From NCBI GenBank assembly GCA_002633005.1, contig NMRA01000326.1:153892-213380 (forward strand): a stretch of DNA of 59,489 bases, given 5' to 3'. The DNA comes from Phoronis australis (lineage: Eukaryota > Phoronida > Phoronidae). Under the pieces are notes generated by a model. The model was given only the letters and a program-made list of their open reading frames with translations, was not told where the DNA came from and did no database searches. Made by a program: the position numbers and the translations under genes. This document shows, one piece after another, positions 1 through 54,600 of the stretch. The stretch's first letter is position 1; every line of letters begins with the position of its first letter.

Positions 1-639
1 AATAAAATGGCTGCCGAAGGCAGTGCACATTTGAAATAACTCGGCACAAATTAAAGAAAACTTCCGAATCGATGAATGCGGTATATCTGTGAGAGTTAAA
101 TCGAATCCTATTCAGATCATAACTTTGAAGTGGAATAATTCGGTGAGTACAACAGCAAGTCGGTTTTATGCTTAGGCGGACGAACATTGGGTTCCCCAGT
201 ATACAACAAGGTATGACACTCTCGACAAGGAATTCCAGGGATGCAATGGTTTGTTAAAACCCTGTTTGTGTAAATTTATTGAGTTTTGTATTTAATATGG
301 ATGGCTGAAGTGAAGCACTCGTGGAATTCCTTGTCGAAAGTGTAATGCCTTGTGGCCCTTGTAGTATTGTAATAGTGTATTGAGGATGATCAGAAGCTGA
401 GGACGCCTGTCGTCCCACCCGGACCAACGGCAATGGCCCTAGGCAATTACATCGCTCTGAATGCCGCAGGCATTCAGGAGCGATAGAACATCCCCATGAA
501 AAGTTACTCATTTCAAAATACAGCAAATATAGTTGACTAAAACATGTATGTATGCACATGGAGTTATAATTAACAAGTACCATGACTCTAGGTACAATTT
601 AGTCAATATGGACATTCACCACCGTCCTACTGGCACATA

Positions 640-2145
640 GGACGGTGCAGCTCCTATGTGCTTCAAGTTCATACGCTGGAAGCTTTTCGGCGAATCATGC
701 CTTGCAATGACAAAAACATCAAAGTCACATTGTTACAAATACCTTTTGCTCTCAAAGGGACACCTTAGGAGGCCGTTAATGTATGTAATTCCTTCCTCCC
801 ATTATCAAACTTTTTCTTCGAGCAGTCCCTCATTCAGTTCCCCAAATCGATAACTCACCATTTTTAACACTGCGTGCCAAGTGGTATGACGTCATATCTT
901 CTGGCGCGCGCAGGATTTTGCCTGTCAGATATTCGCACCCCGGAACTGCCTAATAGAATCTGGGAGAATTTTAGGGGGGAGCATGACCCCTTGGCCCCCC
1001 CTCTAAATCAGCCACTGAATTCTGAAAATTAATCAGATCTAGTGTGATGTCCGATGCTTAACAAAAATCTTTGTGTACCCCAGACAGTGACCACCATCTC
1101 TAGGTGGCCCAGGTAGAGACAGTGTAGCTGCTATAGGTGCTTCATACGCTGGAAGCTTTTCAGCGAATTATGCATTACACTGACTAAAACATCAAAGTCA
1201 CATTGTTATGAATACCTTTTGAGGGACACCTTAGGACACCGTCGATGGCCTTAATTCCTTCCAACTAGAACAAATACTCCTGTTATCAAAGGTTTTCTTT
1301 GAGCGGTCCCTTGTTCAGTTCCCAAAATTGGTAACTTGCCATTTTTACACTCCAAAGACCAGAGGATGTGACGTCATACTACCTGCCGTGTGCAGTATTA
1401 AAAATGGACTGTTTCTGATTTTGGGAACTGAATGAAGGACTGCTCGAAGCAAAAATTTGATAATGGGAGTATTTGTTTGAGTTGGAAGGAATTAAAGACA
1501 TCGACGGCCTCCTTAGGTGTCCCTCTATGCGCAAAAGGTACTTATAACAAGATGACTTTGATTTTTAATCGGTGTCAGGCATAATTCTCTGAAAGGCTTC
1601 CAGTGTATGAAGCTCCCACTGGTCAGCTAGAGATGGTGGTAACTGTCTATGTGTCACTCCATGGTGACAAAGCACTAAAATAGTGTAAAATCAATGAAGA
1701 AGTTTGTCATGTGCAGTCAAAATTTTTCTTGTGAATATCTTCTTAAACTTGATTAACTTCTGTAACATTCTGTCAGTTTTAGTTTGCTTTTGTTCACACT
1801 ATGTGTCCACCATAATTGTACACTGAAGAGCAGAGTGCTTGATCATTAAAGCTGTTTCAGACGGTGACCATGCCATAGGCCCCCTATACACCGGAAACTT
1901 TTCTGCAAATTCCATCTTACTCTGGCTAAACTGTCAAAATGTTACCATTCCAGTGTAGAGGGACACCTTTGTGTGCCATCAATTTCTTTAGATCCTTCCA
2001 ACTCAAACAAATACTTTGACAATCAAGATTTGTTTCTGCTGTATTGTTTCATTTATCAAAAAATTGTTGAATTTGCCATTTTTCTGCACGGGTGGCATAT
2101 GATAGTAGAGATCCTGGTTGACAGATACAGTCTGATGTTTTAAGT
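640..2145. repeat. four copies of a foldback repeat family (about 640-890, 1083-1390, 1395-1655 inverted, 1857-2145)
   Basis: Shared landmarks are the 'catacgctggaagcttttc' block, 'catcaaagtcacattgtta', 'gggacacctta' and 'gttcagttccc'. The second copy and the inverted third copy form a near-palindrome with arms of about 260 bp around a short centre, a foldback element. The fourth copy is more diverged. Confidence 0.75.
955..1014 (-). mobile_element. fragment of a CAGTGGC-ended MITE
   Basis: The minus strand reads cagtggctgatttagaggg and matches the element at 39040-39193. Confidence 0.5.
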
Positions 2146-2203
2146 AATGACCATATGGCTCAGTGATATTGTTATAGGCTGACTCTATTCCATGTCTTTG
2201 TAG

Positions 2204-2266
2204 GTCTGAAGCCAGTGTGGGAGAGTTGAGGAACTAGTCTGAACTGTTTTTTGTTTGTGCATCAAA
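2204..2266 (+). other. NALCN: probable 5' UTR part of NALCN exon 1
   Basis: A pyrimidine-rich stretch ending in tctttgtag (to 2203) looks like a 3' splice site, so a non-coding first exon probably lies upstream. No donor for it could be chosen with confidence. The ATG at 2267 has A at -3. Confidence 0.45.
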
Positions 2267-44595
<42,329 letters not shown>

Positions 44596-44604
<9 letters not shown>

Positions 44605-45140
44605 GCCACCTGGTGGGATGGGGTGACTACTGCTATATCATAGGATGGCTGGTGTGATGGGGGGACTACTACTATATCATAGGGTGCCTGGTGTGATGGG
44701 GGCTACTACTACATCGTAGGGCGCCTGGTGTGATGGGGGGACTACTACTATATCATAAGGCGCCTGGTGTGATGGGGGGACTACTACATCGTAGGGCACC
44801 TGGTGTGATGGGGGCCACTACTACTGCATCATAGGGCGCCTGGTGTAATGGAGGGACTACTACATCGTAGGGTGCCTGGTGTGTTGGGGGCTACTACTGT
44901 ATCATAGGGCACCTGGTGTGACTGGGGATTTACTACTTCGTCATAGGGTCTCTGGTGTGATGGGAGACTACTACATCATAGGGCTCCTGGTGTGATGGGG
45001 GATTAACTACTTCGTCATAAGGCGCCTTGTGTGATGGGAGGACTACTACTACATGTATGTCATAGGGCTCCTGGTGTTGTGGGGGTACTATTACATGGAA
45101 GGGCACCTGGTGTGATGAGGTATTACTATGTCACTGGACG
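44596..45140 (+). repeat. 3' UTR minisatellite beginning at the NALCN stop codon
   Basis: About 13 units of about 40 bp: 'cctggtgtgatggggggact' plus 'actactatatcataggg'. The block catcgtagg that contains the stop recurs as catcgtaggg in later units. Confidence 0.9.
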
Positions 45141-46060
45141 TATGGCAGGATGGAGATACTACTGAGGCTGTTAGAATTCAAGTTTGAACCAACCAGCTGC
45201 CGTGGCCTAATGTTGAAGACCAACAGTCAGTGAATCTGTGCCCACAGCTTGATGTAAACATTAACAGTGATTTAGTTACACTACCAGTAGTGTAGTGCCT
45301 ATGTCGGGCTGGTGGAAGTTTTTGTCTTCTTCCTCCACGTGGACATGGGAAGTTAGAGATGTAGGCATTGAACTTTGTGACACCTTATTTGCTCTGGTAC
45401 AGTTCTCCTGTCAGAATGTAGTCACAACTGACTCATTTAGTACTGTGCTGCCATCTGTTAATGATTGTAATGTACAGTATGCTGTTCATGTCTCTTGTTG
45501 TTAGGAATGACTTTATTAGTATTGTGGTGCCATCTGTTAACATTAATGTGAAGTATTCTGGGAATGTCTGTCTTGTTATCAATATATCTAGTTTTACATT
45601 TGTTAAGGCCACGTAAAAAAGTGCAATTTAGTGTTTTGTGATAACTCTATAATGTGCATTCAACTTAGTTGTTAAAATGAATCTTGTCTGTACCTTGTAA
45701 TCAGGTGGCTGAACAACTGCATAACAAATATCAACAGTTGGTTGGGTACTGTAAAAGGGACATTACCTTTTTGAAGTCGTTTTGGTTGATGTGGTGTATT
45801 TTACTATAAAAGTTATTTTGAAGCATTGTAGCCAATTTTCATAAATGAGAGTAATTCCTCAGACTGGTACTCATTGAACAAATTTCTAACATTAGTATGA
45901 ACTAGTCTGAATAAGTTGTGTTCTCTCGTTTTGAATCTGATGACCGTATTCAATAGGCAAGATGGGCCCCAATGTGAAGTCTCAGTGGTGTTATGTAAAA
46001 ATTTGCCTTTTGACCTGAGAATGGAAACAGAAACAATTAATAAATGAATACAACAGTGAC
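44605..46060 (+). other. NALCN: probable NALCN 3' UTR
   Basis: No coding potential. The first 530 bases are a minisatellite. AATAAA at 46039-46044 is the nearest plausible poly(A) signal; another lies at 47134-47139. The true end cannot be fixed from sequence alone. Confidence 0.55.
46039..46044 (+). promoter_or_regulatory. candidate poly(A) signal for NALCN
   Basis: AATAAA hexamer 1.4 kb after the stop codon. The alternative hexamer at 47134-47139 is followed by a GT/T-rich stretch and may serve instead or as well. Confidence 0.4.
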
Positions 46061-48060
46061 TCATACTTTCCGTTGGAAGAACTGTTTTTCTGTTTTGGTT
46101 TATAGAAAATTAATCTGAAATATTTATAATACATTTCCGAGTGATGTGCCAATTTAACCAAAAATCATGCAAAAGGCAACATACCCTGTTAAATAGCTGT
46201 CTTTAGCATATGTTTATAGCTGATTGGTTATTTAGACATTGTCTGGCAATCTGGACTGGAATTAGGTCAGTGTTGCTGTCTACACTACAGTAAACTGGTC
46301 TAGTGCTGCCCTCTTGACACCTGTTAACAACAGTTTATTCTGGGCTGTTATGAAATGCCTTTGGCCCAGATGCTCAGATGCCTAATTCTAAACATGATTC
46401 AAAAAAGTTATTTATACATCTGGTCACCTTTGGAGAATAGGTTCGTCATTGGTCTCCAGAGGCATTGTACGACCAGGTCGAAAGGTCTGACAACAACCAA
46501 CCACGTCTCTAAGTAAGTGAACATTTTATATACCATCTGGTCACCTGTCCTCCTGTTAATATCATTATGAATGGATGTGTAAACGTAATTAGTACCTTGT
46601 GTTATTTTGTATGGAATGTGAGTGGCTGTTGTCTCTAGCCTGTCTCAGTTATGATATGTGTTTGACGCAGGTTAGTCACTTGAAAAGATTGTCTAATTCT
46701 TGGTAAATGGTCTGTCTCCATACATTTGGTTGAGCCCTCATAGTATTGACAATAGAAGTGTACTTATTTATTAATATTAATTTATTGATACGCGAGATAT
46801 TTCTTTATTATTTTTAAGACTTTTTGAGCAATGCATAAAATCACTAGCTAACACCTATTAATTTAATTGAACTCTTGACCACTTGTTAGGAAGCAATGAT
46901 ATGCACTGTCTGATCATTATCTAGACGTTGGGTATTGATAAATGTAATTGATGATTTGCTGTGTAGTGGAGGTCTTCGTCCATGATATTGATGGAATATC
47001 AACGTCTCATTGAAGGCTGAGAAATATATTTCTGGGTGCTCACAACTGTGACTTTTTGGTCATTCACTTATTTTATTGCCTGCTGTTTTTAATATGACAG
47101 GGTTGTGTCTGCAAAAGGCGTACCTCAGTTATAAATAAAGTGTCGTTCATATACCTCGTTTTTATTTTTTAATTGTGTTTGGAGTTTCTGGCAATTTAAC
47201 TGGCGTCCCGTCCAAGAAATAGACATAGTCCACTTACTGTTATCAATTTTTTTTTTCGTCTGCTCCTTGCTTCTTACTCAGAGCGAAAAGTGATTTCTGT
47301 GTTTTCAGTTTGTTATTCGTTGACACCATGCTCTGCGCATAAAGTGTCATGGCGTGACAAGTCAACTGCTGGAGCAGACGGGCTCTAGCAATTATATAAC
47401 GAATTGTCAGTTCTATCGAAGCCCGGAATATCTCCAGTTTAACTAAAACCAGCAATTTGAGACCAATTTCATAATAATAACTGGTGTAAATCGTATGATT
47501 TTTTGTGGTGAAAGCGGGGTTTTAGCCGCTTTTACGTCGTCATTAACTTTTTAAAACGTTCATCGCGGTGTTTATCATGACTACCTCTTGATTAGCTGTC
47601 AAATCATACCGCGCGTGAACACGAAGTAACAGTGAGCAGTTGACGAGCAAGTAACATCTGTACAAACGGACCACTTACTAGTCGGTACCAGTACATCTAG
47701 GCCCAGTTGCATAAAAGTTATACGCTGCATAGCAACAATGATGTCGCATTATTACGCGCCACTTTGTTATTGAACAATGCACCTGACGTCATGCAACATT
47801 AAAAACATATCCAGCGGATAATTTTGAAGTTTTATGCAACCCAGCCCTGGTCAACAAAATGACAAGTTTTTATGTGCGGATATGAGTGCATGCGTCGTGT
47901 GAATGTTTTAAAATTAAGGGAAATGTTTTAAACGTGGATAAGTAAACCAACTCTAAGAGCTCTGAAGACTACTAGCGCCGTAGTTACTAAAAAAATGTTT
48001 GTTAAACGTCTTACGTGTAGGTCAGTTGTGAAGTCGTTCCTCTAAGCTGTTTTCATATTC
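46061..48060. other. intergenic, no gene seen
   Basis: AT-rich sequence with a second AATAAA at 47134 and a small MITE. Nothing else supported. Confidence 0.5.
47699..47849. mobile_element. small MITE, about 150 bp
   Basis: Ends aggcccagttgcataaaa and ttttatgcaacccagccct are inverted. Confidence 0.6.
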
Positions 48061-49308
48061 TGGTGCGATCATTTCTGTGATAGTTAACTACCTCCAGTTT
48101 TGCAGGGGAGGGAAGGAGGGAGGAGCCTTTATTATAAATAAATCAATGTGTGGAAGTACAAAGGATTTGAACAAATCTTCTAAATGTGTAGAATTCAGAT
48201 GACGAGAGACAAGCTTAAGTGGGTTAATTAGTTCTTGAGTTTTTTGTACGAGCTCCCGAACGTGAGGGGTGAATGAGAGTTTTTCATCTAACAGTATACC
48301 CAGATGTCTGTGCGACTGTTTTCTTGGAATGATTTCATCATTAAGTTTAAGGTTATAAGACGGGTCAACAAGGAAGAGAGCATTAATAGATTTGGAGAAG
48401 GTGAGGTCAACGCTTTTTTCTGGTTTAAAATTCATTCTCCATTCTTGTGACCAGTAGCTTAGTTTATTTAAGTCGTGTTGAAGCTGCAAAGAACATTCAG
48501 GGCTGCTCCCTGCGAAGGGGTAAAAAGTGCCGTGTTGTCTGCATAAAGGTATGTGCTACATGACAGGTTATCAGGAAGGTCATTAATATAAACCAAGAAG
48601 AGAAGAGGGCCCCAATACGCTACCCCGGCTGTGGTACAGCTGCGTTTACAAATCCAGGAGGGGATAAAGTTGAAAGTACGCCGTCGACATGAACACTGTA
48701 TGTTCTTTCGGAGAGATATGAGGTGATCATGTTTAAAAGATTACCAGTAATGCCATAGGATCGAAGTTTGTGAAGTAGAAGGTCGTGAGGGACACAGTCG
48801 AAAGCAGAAGCTATATCTAGAAAAATGGACCTGACACTCTCGCCCTTCTCAAAAAGAATCTCATGTACTATTTCAACAAGTTGTGCCACGGTGCTGTTCC
48901 CACGCAAAAAAAACAAAATTGACGATGATAGATTAAGTTGTTTTGTTTGAGAAATGTAAGAATACTTTGAGCAATGATCTTCTCGAAGATTTTGGACAGG
49001 GTGTTAAGTAAAGTTATTGGGCGATAATTTTGAAATTTCATTTTTGGAGACTTTTTGTGTATAGGGACCATAATTCCATGTTTCCAAGAAGATGGATAAA
49101 TGCCTAGCTGAAGTAGTTTGTTAATCAGATTGGTCAGGGGAATGGTAATTTCGTTGGCAATCATTTTGATCATCTTGCTGGTTATTAAAGCTGTGCCATC
49201 ATTCTTATTGGGGTAAATTTCATTGAGATACTTCCGGATATCAGTTTGATTAGCCGGGATGTCAGACAGTTGATTGAGACAACGTTCACGAAGAAAGGGA
49301 AACTTCCT
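48060..49308 (-). pseudogene. truncated LINE reverse transcriptase
   Basis: The minus strand encodes, in broken frames, the RT core of a non-LTR retrotransposon (CR1/Jockey-like): TALITSKMIKMIANE, HGIMVPIHKK with NYRPITLLNTLSKIFEKII, then, in another frame, IFLDIASAFDCVPHDLLLHK, and LYADN at the catalytic box (the second Asp of the usual YADD is Asn), then HLGILLDEKLSFTPHV. A frameshift lies near 48905 and others before 48620 and 48490. The endonuclease domain is absent. It is inactive. Confidence 0.88.
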
Positions 49309-49690
49309 TACTTACGTACCCCATATCTCAGCACCATATAACAATATAGGAACTACCATACTATATCACACAATTTAAAACATACATGTGGGGATCTACA
49401 CTTCACTTTGGTTAAACATGCTTTTAACATGTTCATTGCTTTTCTAGCTTGTAAAGCTGATACTCTACAATTTTCATTTCATTTTAATCTGCAAGAAAAT
49501 GTCACACCAAGATACTTGTAATAAGATTTAGTTTCTACCGATTTCTTATTGTAGAACCACCGTTCTTGTGCCGACAGAGTCCCACCTCGCTTGAAGACAA
49601 CAATATTTGTCTTATAAAGTTTAACACACAGACTCCAATCCACACAGTAATTATGCAATACATTTAATTTTCTCTGAAATCCAGGCACTG
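49309..49690 (-). pseudogene. second LINE fragment, RT thumb/C-terminal part
   Basis: NYCVDWSLCVKLYKTNIVVF then YKYLGVTFSCRLK, and after a frame change VVPILLYGAEIWGT, motifs typical of LINE RT C-terminal regions. The family differs from the neighbouring fragment, and the two abut near 49309 in the same orientation. Confidence 0.75.
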
Positions 49691-51457
49691 TGACACGTCA
49701 ACTTGTAGACTCTGTTCTCAAGGAACAGTTAGTTCGAATTACATTGTGCACATTGACACCTATTACGTAACGACAGCTTGTCTAATTAAAATGAAGACTG
49801 ACGGATTTGTTTTTGATTTTAATTTTAGTTTGATGAAAATAAAATCAACCATGTGATTTCTGTATATTGCATGTAAGAACATGCCGTGTGTGCGATCCTT
49901 AAATCGATAAACTGAATTCTTTCAGAAAGTTCAGTCTACAAAAGGTCAATATTTATCGTTCTGGTTCTCGAGGAATCTAATTAATGCTCGTTAACTCAAT
50001 TCTTGCTCGTTAACTCAATTCTTTTCATGCCCCCGTGACAAAAGTTGTAGCTATATACTAACATGTTAATTATTGAAAAGGTAAACAAATAACGTTTGGA
50101 CCAGGCTCTTGTGAGACGTTTTAACTACAACTCAATTGTTAACGTTTTGTTTGACACTGGATGCTCATTGAAAGGACGTTGTACACGCACAGGTGGGTAT
50201 TAGGGTTATACCGACTTCACTGAAGTAGAATTTTCATTTCATAAGAAGGCAGATAGGACGTGTGGCCAGGCGACAGTCAGTCCCATTAACAGATGATTCT
50301 AACCAACCTTCTTACGAGCAATTAACATTTTGGCGCCTCTTAAGGTAGGCCTAAGACGATAGTTCAGACATTTACGAACAGTACTGACTTTTGAATTTTT
50401 AGACGGCGGCTCAGACGCACCTGTTTAGTTATGCAACTGTGTGGCTATGCACTTGTGTGGATATACACGTATGTGGCTACACGTCTTTGTAGCTACACTC
50501 GTGGCGATGCACCTATGTGTCTATGCAGTGGCTATGCACCTACGTTGCTATGCACCAGCGTGGCTATGCACCTATGTGCCTATAACATCTATGGGGAACA
50601 CTTTTGCTTACTAACGAAACTGGGAACACTTAACATTGCGTACATAAGGCTTCCAAACAATGTGTATAAAACTAGCTAAACAAGTTGTTTGTTCAATCAA
50701 TTGTAATTGCAATAAAAGCTGCTTCAGTTGATTTTATTTCAGTAACATGTGATAAGCTAGGGCATTTGTTTCTGCCTTGGTCATTTCTCATATAAACGTA
50801 TTTTCTTATTATCATGTCTGCAAACAAGCGCTGTGTGTGTTCAAATACATAGCCCGGTTTGTTTTGACGTTTTTGTTGTTTTTTGTGTTTCACGCTTGCA
50901 TTCCACAAGCTTTTAACGGTTGTCAAATAGTGAAGCCGAGCTCTTTTTATACCATGTTTGCGCAATGGACAGTTTAAACTAAACTTGTCTTTGCTTTGAA
51001 TACAGCATAGTAGTGGGAAACCGGCGCTGGCGTCCAACTTCATTCATTCCCACGCAAGCTCCAGCCAACGAGGTGCAAGGTGTCTCCACCAACAAGTAGT
51101 GGATCACTAGCTTGGATATAACAGTTCGCTTTTCGGTCTGTATCGTCATTTTATTTGAGTAGCAACATGCGCGCACCCAGGGGGGCTCGAAGAGCTCCAA
51201 TGAGCCCCCATGTTTAGCGAAGTGGGCAAAGAGGTTCGCCTCTGAGAAACAAAAAGTCCGAGAAAATGAGACAAAAGTCCACTAAGCAAGCACAAACGCG
51301 CAATTCACAGTGGTGCCCCCGTTTTTTTAGTCCGCCCGCTTTTTTGTTACCAAAAGGTCCACAACGTCAGGAATTCGAGCACCCCCATAATGAAGGCTGG
51401 GTGCGCGCATGAGCCATAAAAACATAACTATCTTTCCAGGGTAGTAAAAAGAAAACA
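49691..51457. other. intergenic and upstream region of the DEG/ENaC gene
   Basis: No coding exon seen. It contains a minisatellite at 50405-50590. A promoter cannot be assigned from sequence. Confidence 0.45.
50405..50590. repeat. degenerate minisatellite, unit about 15-18 bp
   Basis: 'gtggctatgcacctatgt' and variants. Confidence 0.75.
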
Positions 51458-51690
51458 ATGTCGGGGAGGCGCAGTGCGTGGAATGATTATCATTCTGAGT
51501 CAGTGTGGGACGAACAAAGAGCAGGGACGCAGAACGGAGATAAACATGGGGAAGATGACTGTAAGGACGAGGATGACCAGCCGAGGTCATCCTGGCAAAT
51601 TATTAAGGACTGCGGCAACGATTATCTTGATGTGTCTTCCATGCACGGACTGGCATTTTTTGTTGGATCAAGGTATCATCCATTACGACG
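51458..51690 (+). CDS. DEG/ENaC exon 1: N terminus with His-Gly motif
   Basis: ATG 51458 starts MSGRRSAWNDY. An acidic stretch (GEDDCKDEDD) is followed by SSMHGLAFFVGSRYHPLR. Donor CG|gtaagc. A tctttccag acceptor-like motif (to 51439) suggests a spliced 5' UTR. Confidence 0.88.
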
Positions 51691-54600
51691 GTAAGCCTAT
51701 CTTAGCACGTTCTACATCTTCACCTCCTTGCCTATGTCAAACTTTCTGCATCAGCTCTTGCCTCCCTCTCTCAACCCTTCGTCCGCCCATGCCTGTCTCC
51801 CTCCCTCTTTGCCTGGCGTCCTTCCGTCCCACAGCAAGCCTGCGTCCGCCACCCTCACCCTCTCATTGCCACTAACGCATCATGTGTTTCAACATTCAAA
51901 ACGAAAAACTTTGAAAGAATGATTTACAGACAACATAAACAGAGAACAGATAACATTTGCAAACATACCAATTTCTGTGTTTCTTTTATAACCAGTTTCA
52001 AATTAACTAGACTATGACACATCATTTTACAGGCTTCTCTGGTTCGCACTGTTCACCGCAAGTTTTACATGGTTGATGATAATCGTGACCACAGCTTTCG
52101 ATAATTTGCAAAGGAAACCAGTTCTTACAAAAGTGAAAGTAAAATATGAAGACAACGCAAGATTTCCAACGGTAACAATCTGCAATCTCAACAAGTACCG
52201 CAAGAGTTATGTCGAAAAACACCACCCACACTCAGAAAAGCTCTTGAGATACATTTACCCTGTTCTCCGAGAAGATGAGCATATCCACCTAGACTGGAGT
52301 GACCCAAAATACGCATGGAGTTTAAACAGGTCCAGTTTCAAAGAATTCGCTCTTAAGGCGGCGCCGCAGATGATGGATAATATTAAAATTGTTGATTTTG
52401 GAGCACACTGGTTAACTATTTCCAACGAGTTCTCTACCATTGAGACAGATTTTGGGATGTGCTTTCAATTCAATCCCAATGGTACTTGGTACTCACAACT
52501 GAGTGGAGAAATGCACGGATTAGCAATAGTTTTGGACGTCCAACAGGATGACTACTATTTCGGCGACTCATTCTCAACTGGATTCAAAGTAAGTTTTTGA
52601 AATTCACTCGCATAAGAATAAAATGTGTCTGACAAAAGCCACCTGCAAATATTTGTGAATTAAAGGACTATAGCAGTGTTAAAGCGAAACCCATTTTTAC
52701 TAGCTAATTGAATGCAGTCTCTGAACCAAATTTTTAATTTCAACACTAACACGATAACTTTCCGTATTCGTTTTCCCATTCAGTGTGTGACGTTGTGCTG
52801 CTGTTTGTGAAATTGGAATACTGCTTACTCTCAAGATCGCGTACAGTGAACTTGGAATACGCAAGAAAATTTGACAAATTCACTCAAATAATCACGTTCA
52901 CGTAAATACAAATTTGCACTGCACTAAATCAAATTACATGTTAATACATCAACGTAAATTTTAACCAATTCTTTTCAACTATTGGCGATCTTATTCACCA
53001 AACAATAATTGATTTAACCAGTCACATATTCCTCCGATACTTTGGCACAGGACGCTAAATGAGAAAATGTTTGATCATGAGGCCGATAATTACCGTGACA
53101 AAAATTCATTACTCTGAACAATTCACTCGATTGCTAAATGAATATTTAATTCCAAGTTCACGCATACGCGATCTTGAGATTAAGTAGGATTCCAGGTTCA
53201 CGCACAGCAGTGCCGGCTAGTTATCTGAAATCTTAGGCTCCATGAGGCTTGCAGTGATCGTTGTCGTTTGTGTGCTCCAGATCGCACTTCACAGGCACGA
53301 CGAAGTACCCTTCCCGAACCAGTTCAGCTTTGGTGTCAGCCCTGGCCAAGAGCTTCTAGTCGGGATGACAATGACAGAGGTAAAAACAGGAATCGAAAAA
53401 ACGTTACTGTTTGGACTCTGTGTATCTGTCCGTCCTTCTATCATCAAGAAATTATCTGATATCGATGCCAAAATTACGAATACAACCTCAAGTATTCGAG
53501 GTTGTCTATAATTGGCGTTGTATGAATAAACTCTCTTAAATGAAAGTAGTGAAGAAGTACATAATGTGACTAATTCAACGTTAAACAAATTAATTACAAC
53601 GTCGGTACCTCTCTTAACAACACACTGACTCCACATCACTATCTCTGCAGCAAAAGCAATCAAATTCATTGGGATTTATCAAATGTTTTTGTTACACGTA
53701 CGTGTGTCATTTGTATCAAAAATAACTAAAATAGTCAGACTACTAGAATATTTACATGCCTGTTTAAAAACCTCTATCAAGTAATTCCGTTATTTGAGTG
53801 AGAAAGAGCTAGGCATGTGGAGATCCTAATACTCTGACTGTCTTAGTTACTCATTACACAAATCTCATTCATTTGTCAATTCTAAAGGTGTTCGTGATAA
53901 AAGCCGATGAATTATAGAAGATTTTTTTTGTTGAAACATTATCAAGGACCTAGCATGAAGCAGCTAAATTGTACACTGATAGAATTTTTTACTTTTTGAA
54001 ATGTTTGAAAAATAAGTTATTGACTCAAATATGGTCTTTGTAAAGTCTACTTCGATGTTTACAACGTCATTGAATAAATTGTTTTGTGAGCACCCTGATT
54101 CTATTAGTTTAATGGTTACAAACTTAAAAAAGATGTTGAGTTTTCATTCATTTACCTATTTATATGCCAATTTTTTTTAAAAGTTCCGACATCATAATGA
54201 ATTCATTAAAGTCCATTTAGCGGCATTACGGATCGCTGAAGACTTTATTTTCATTATGGTTTCTCTGAAGCAAAATCAAATGTTAGAAAATGGCAAATGG
54301 CTGCACTGCAACATGCTGCAGTGGTCATAGACTGTGAACATTTTTGTCAATACAGAGTATTTATGTAGACTGCGTCATTTTTGTCGTGTCTATACGAGAG
54401 TCTGGGTACGCCAGGGTTTAACCTCATAAAGAACTATGAATAATTACAATAATGGAAAGTGATGGATTTTTTTAAATGTCTGTATTCTTCATAACAGGTT
54501 AAATCTCTACCAGCACCTTACGAAGACGGAACTTGCGTAGACACGGAAGCTGGGGATTTTATCAACCCTTTGAAATATTTCAAAACTTACAAATACAACT

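Larger units (their letters stand above)
1..2203. other. intergenic, no gene seen
   Basis: No convincing exon. It holds an inverted repeat pair (about 205-240 with 318-352) and a four-copy dispersed repeat family described separately. Confidence 0.6.
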
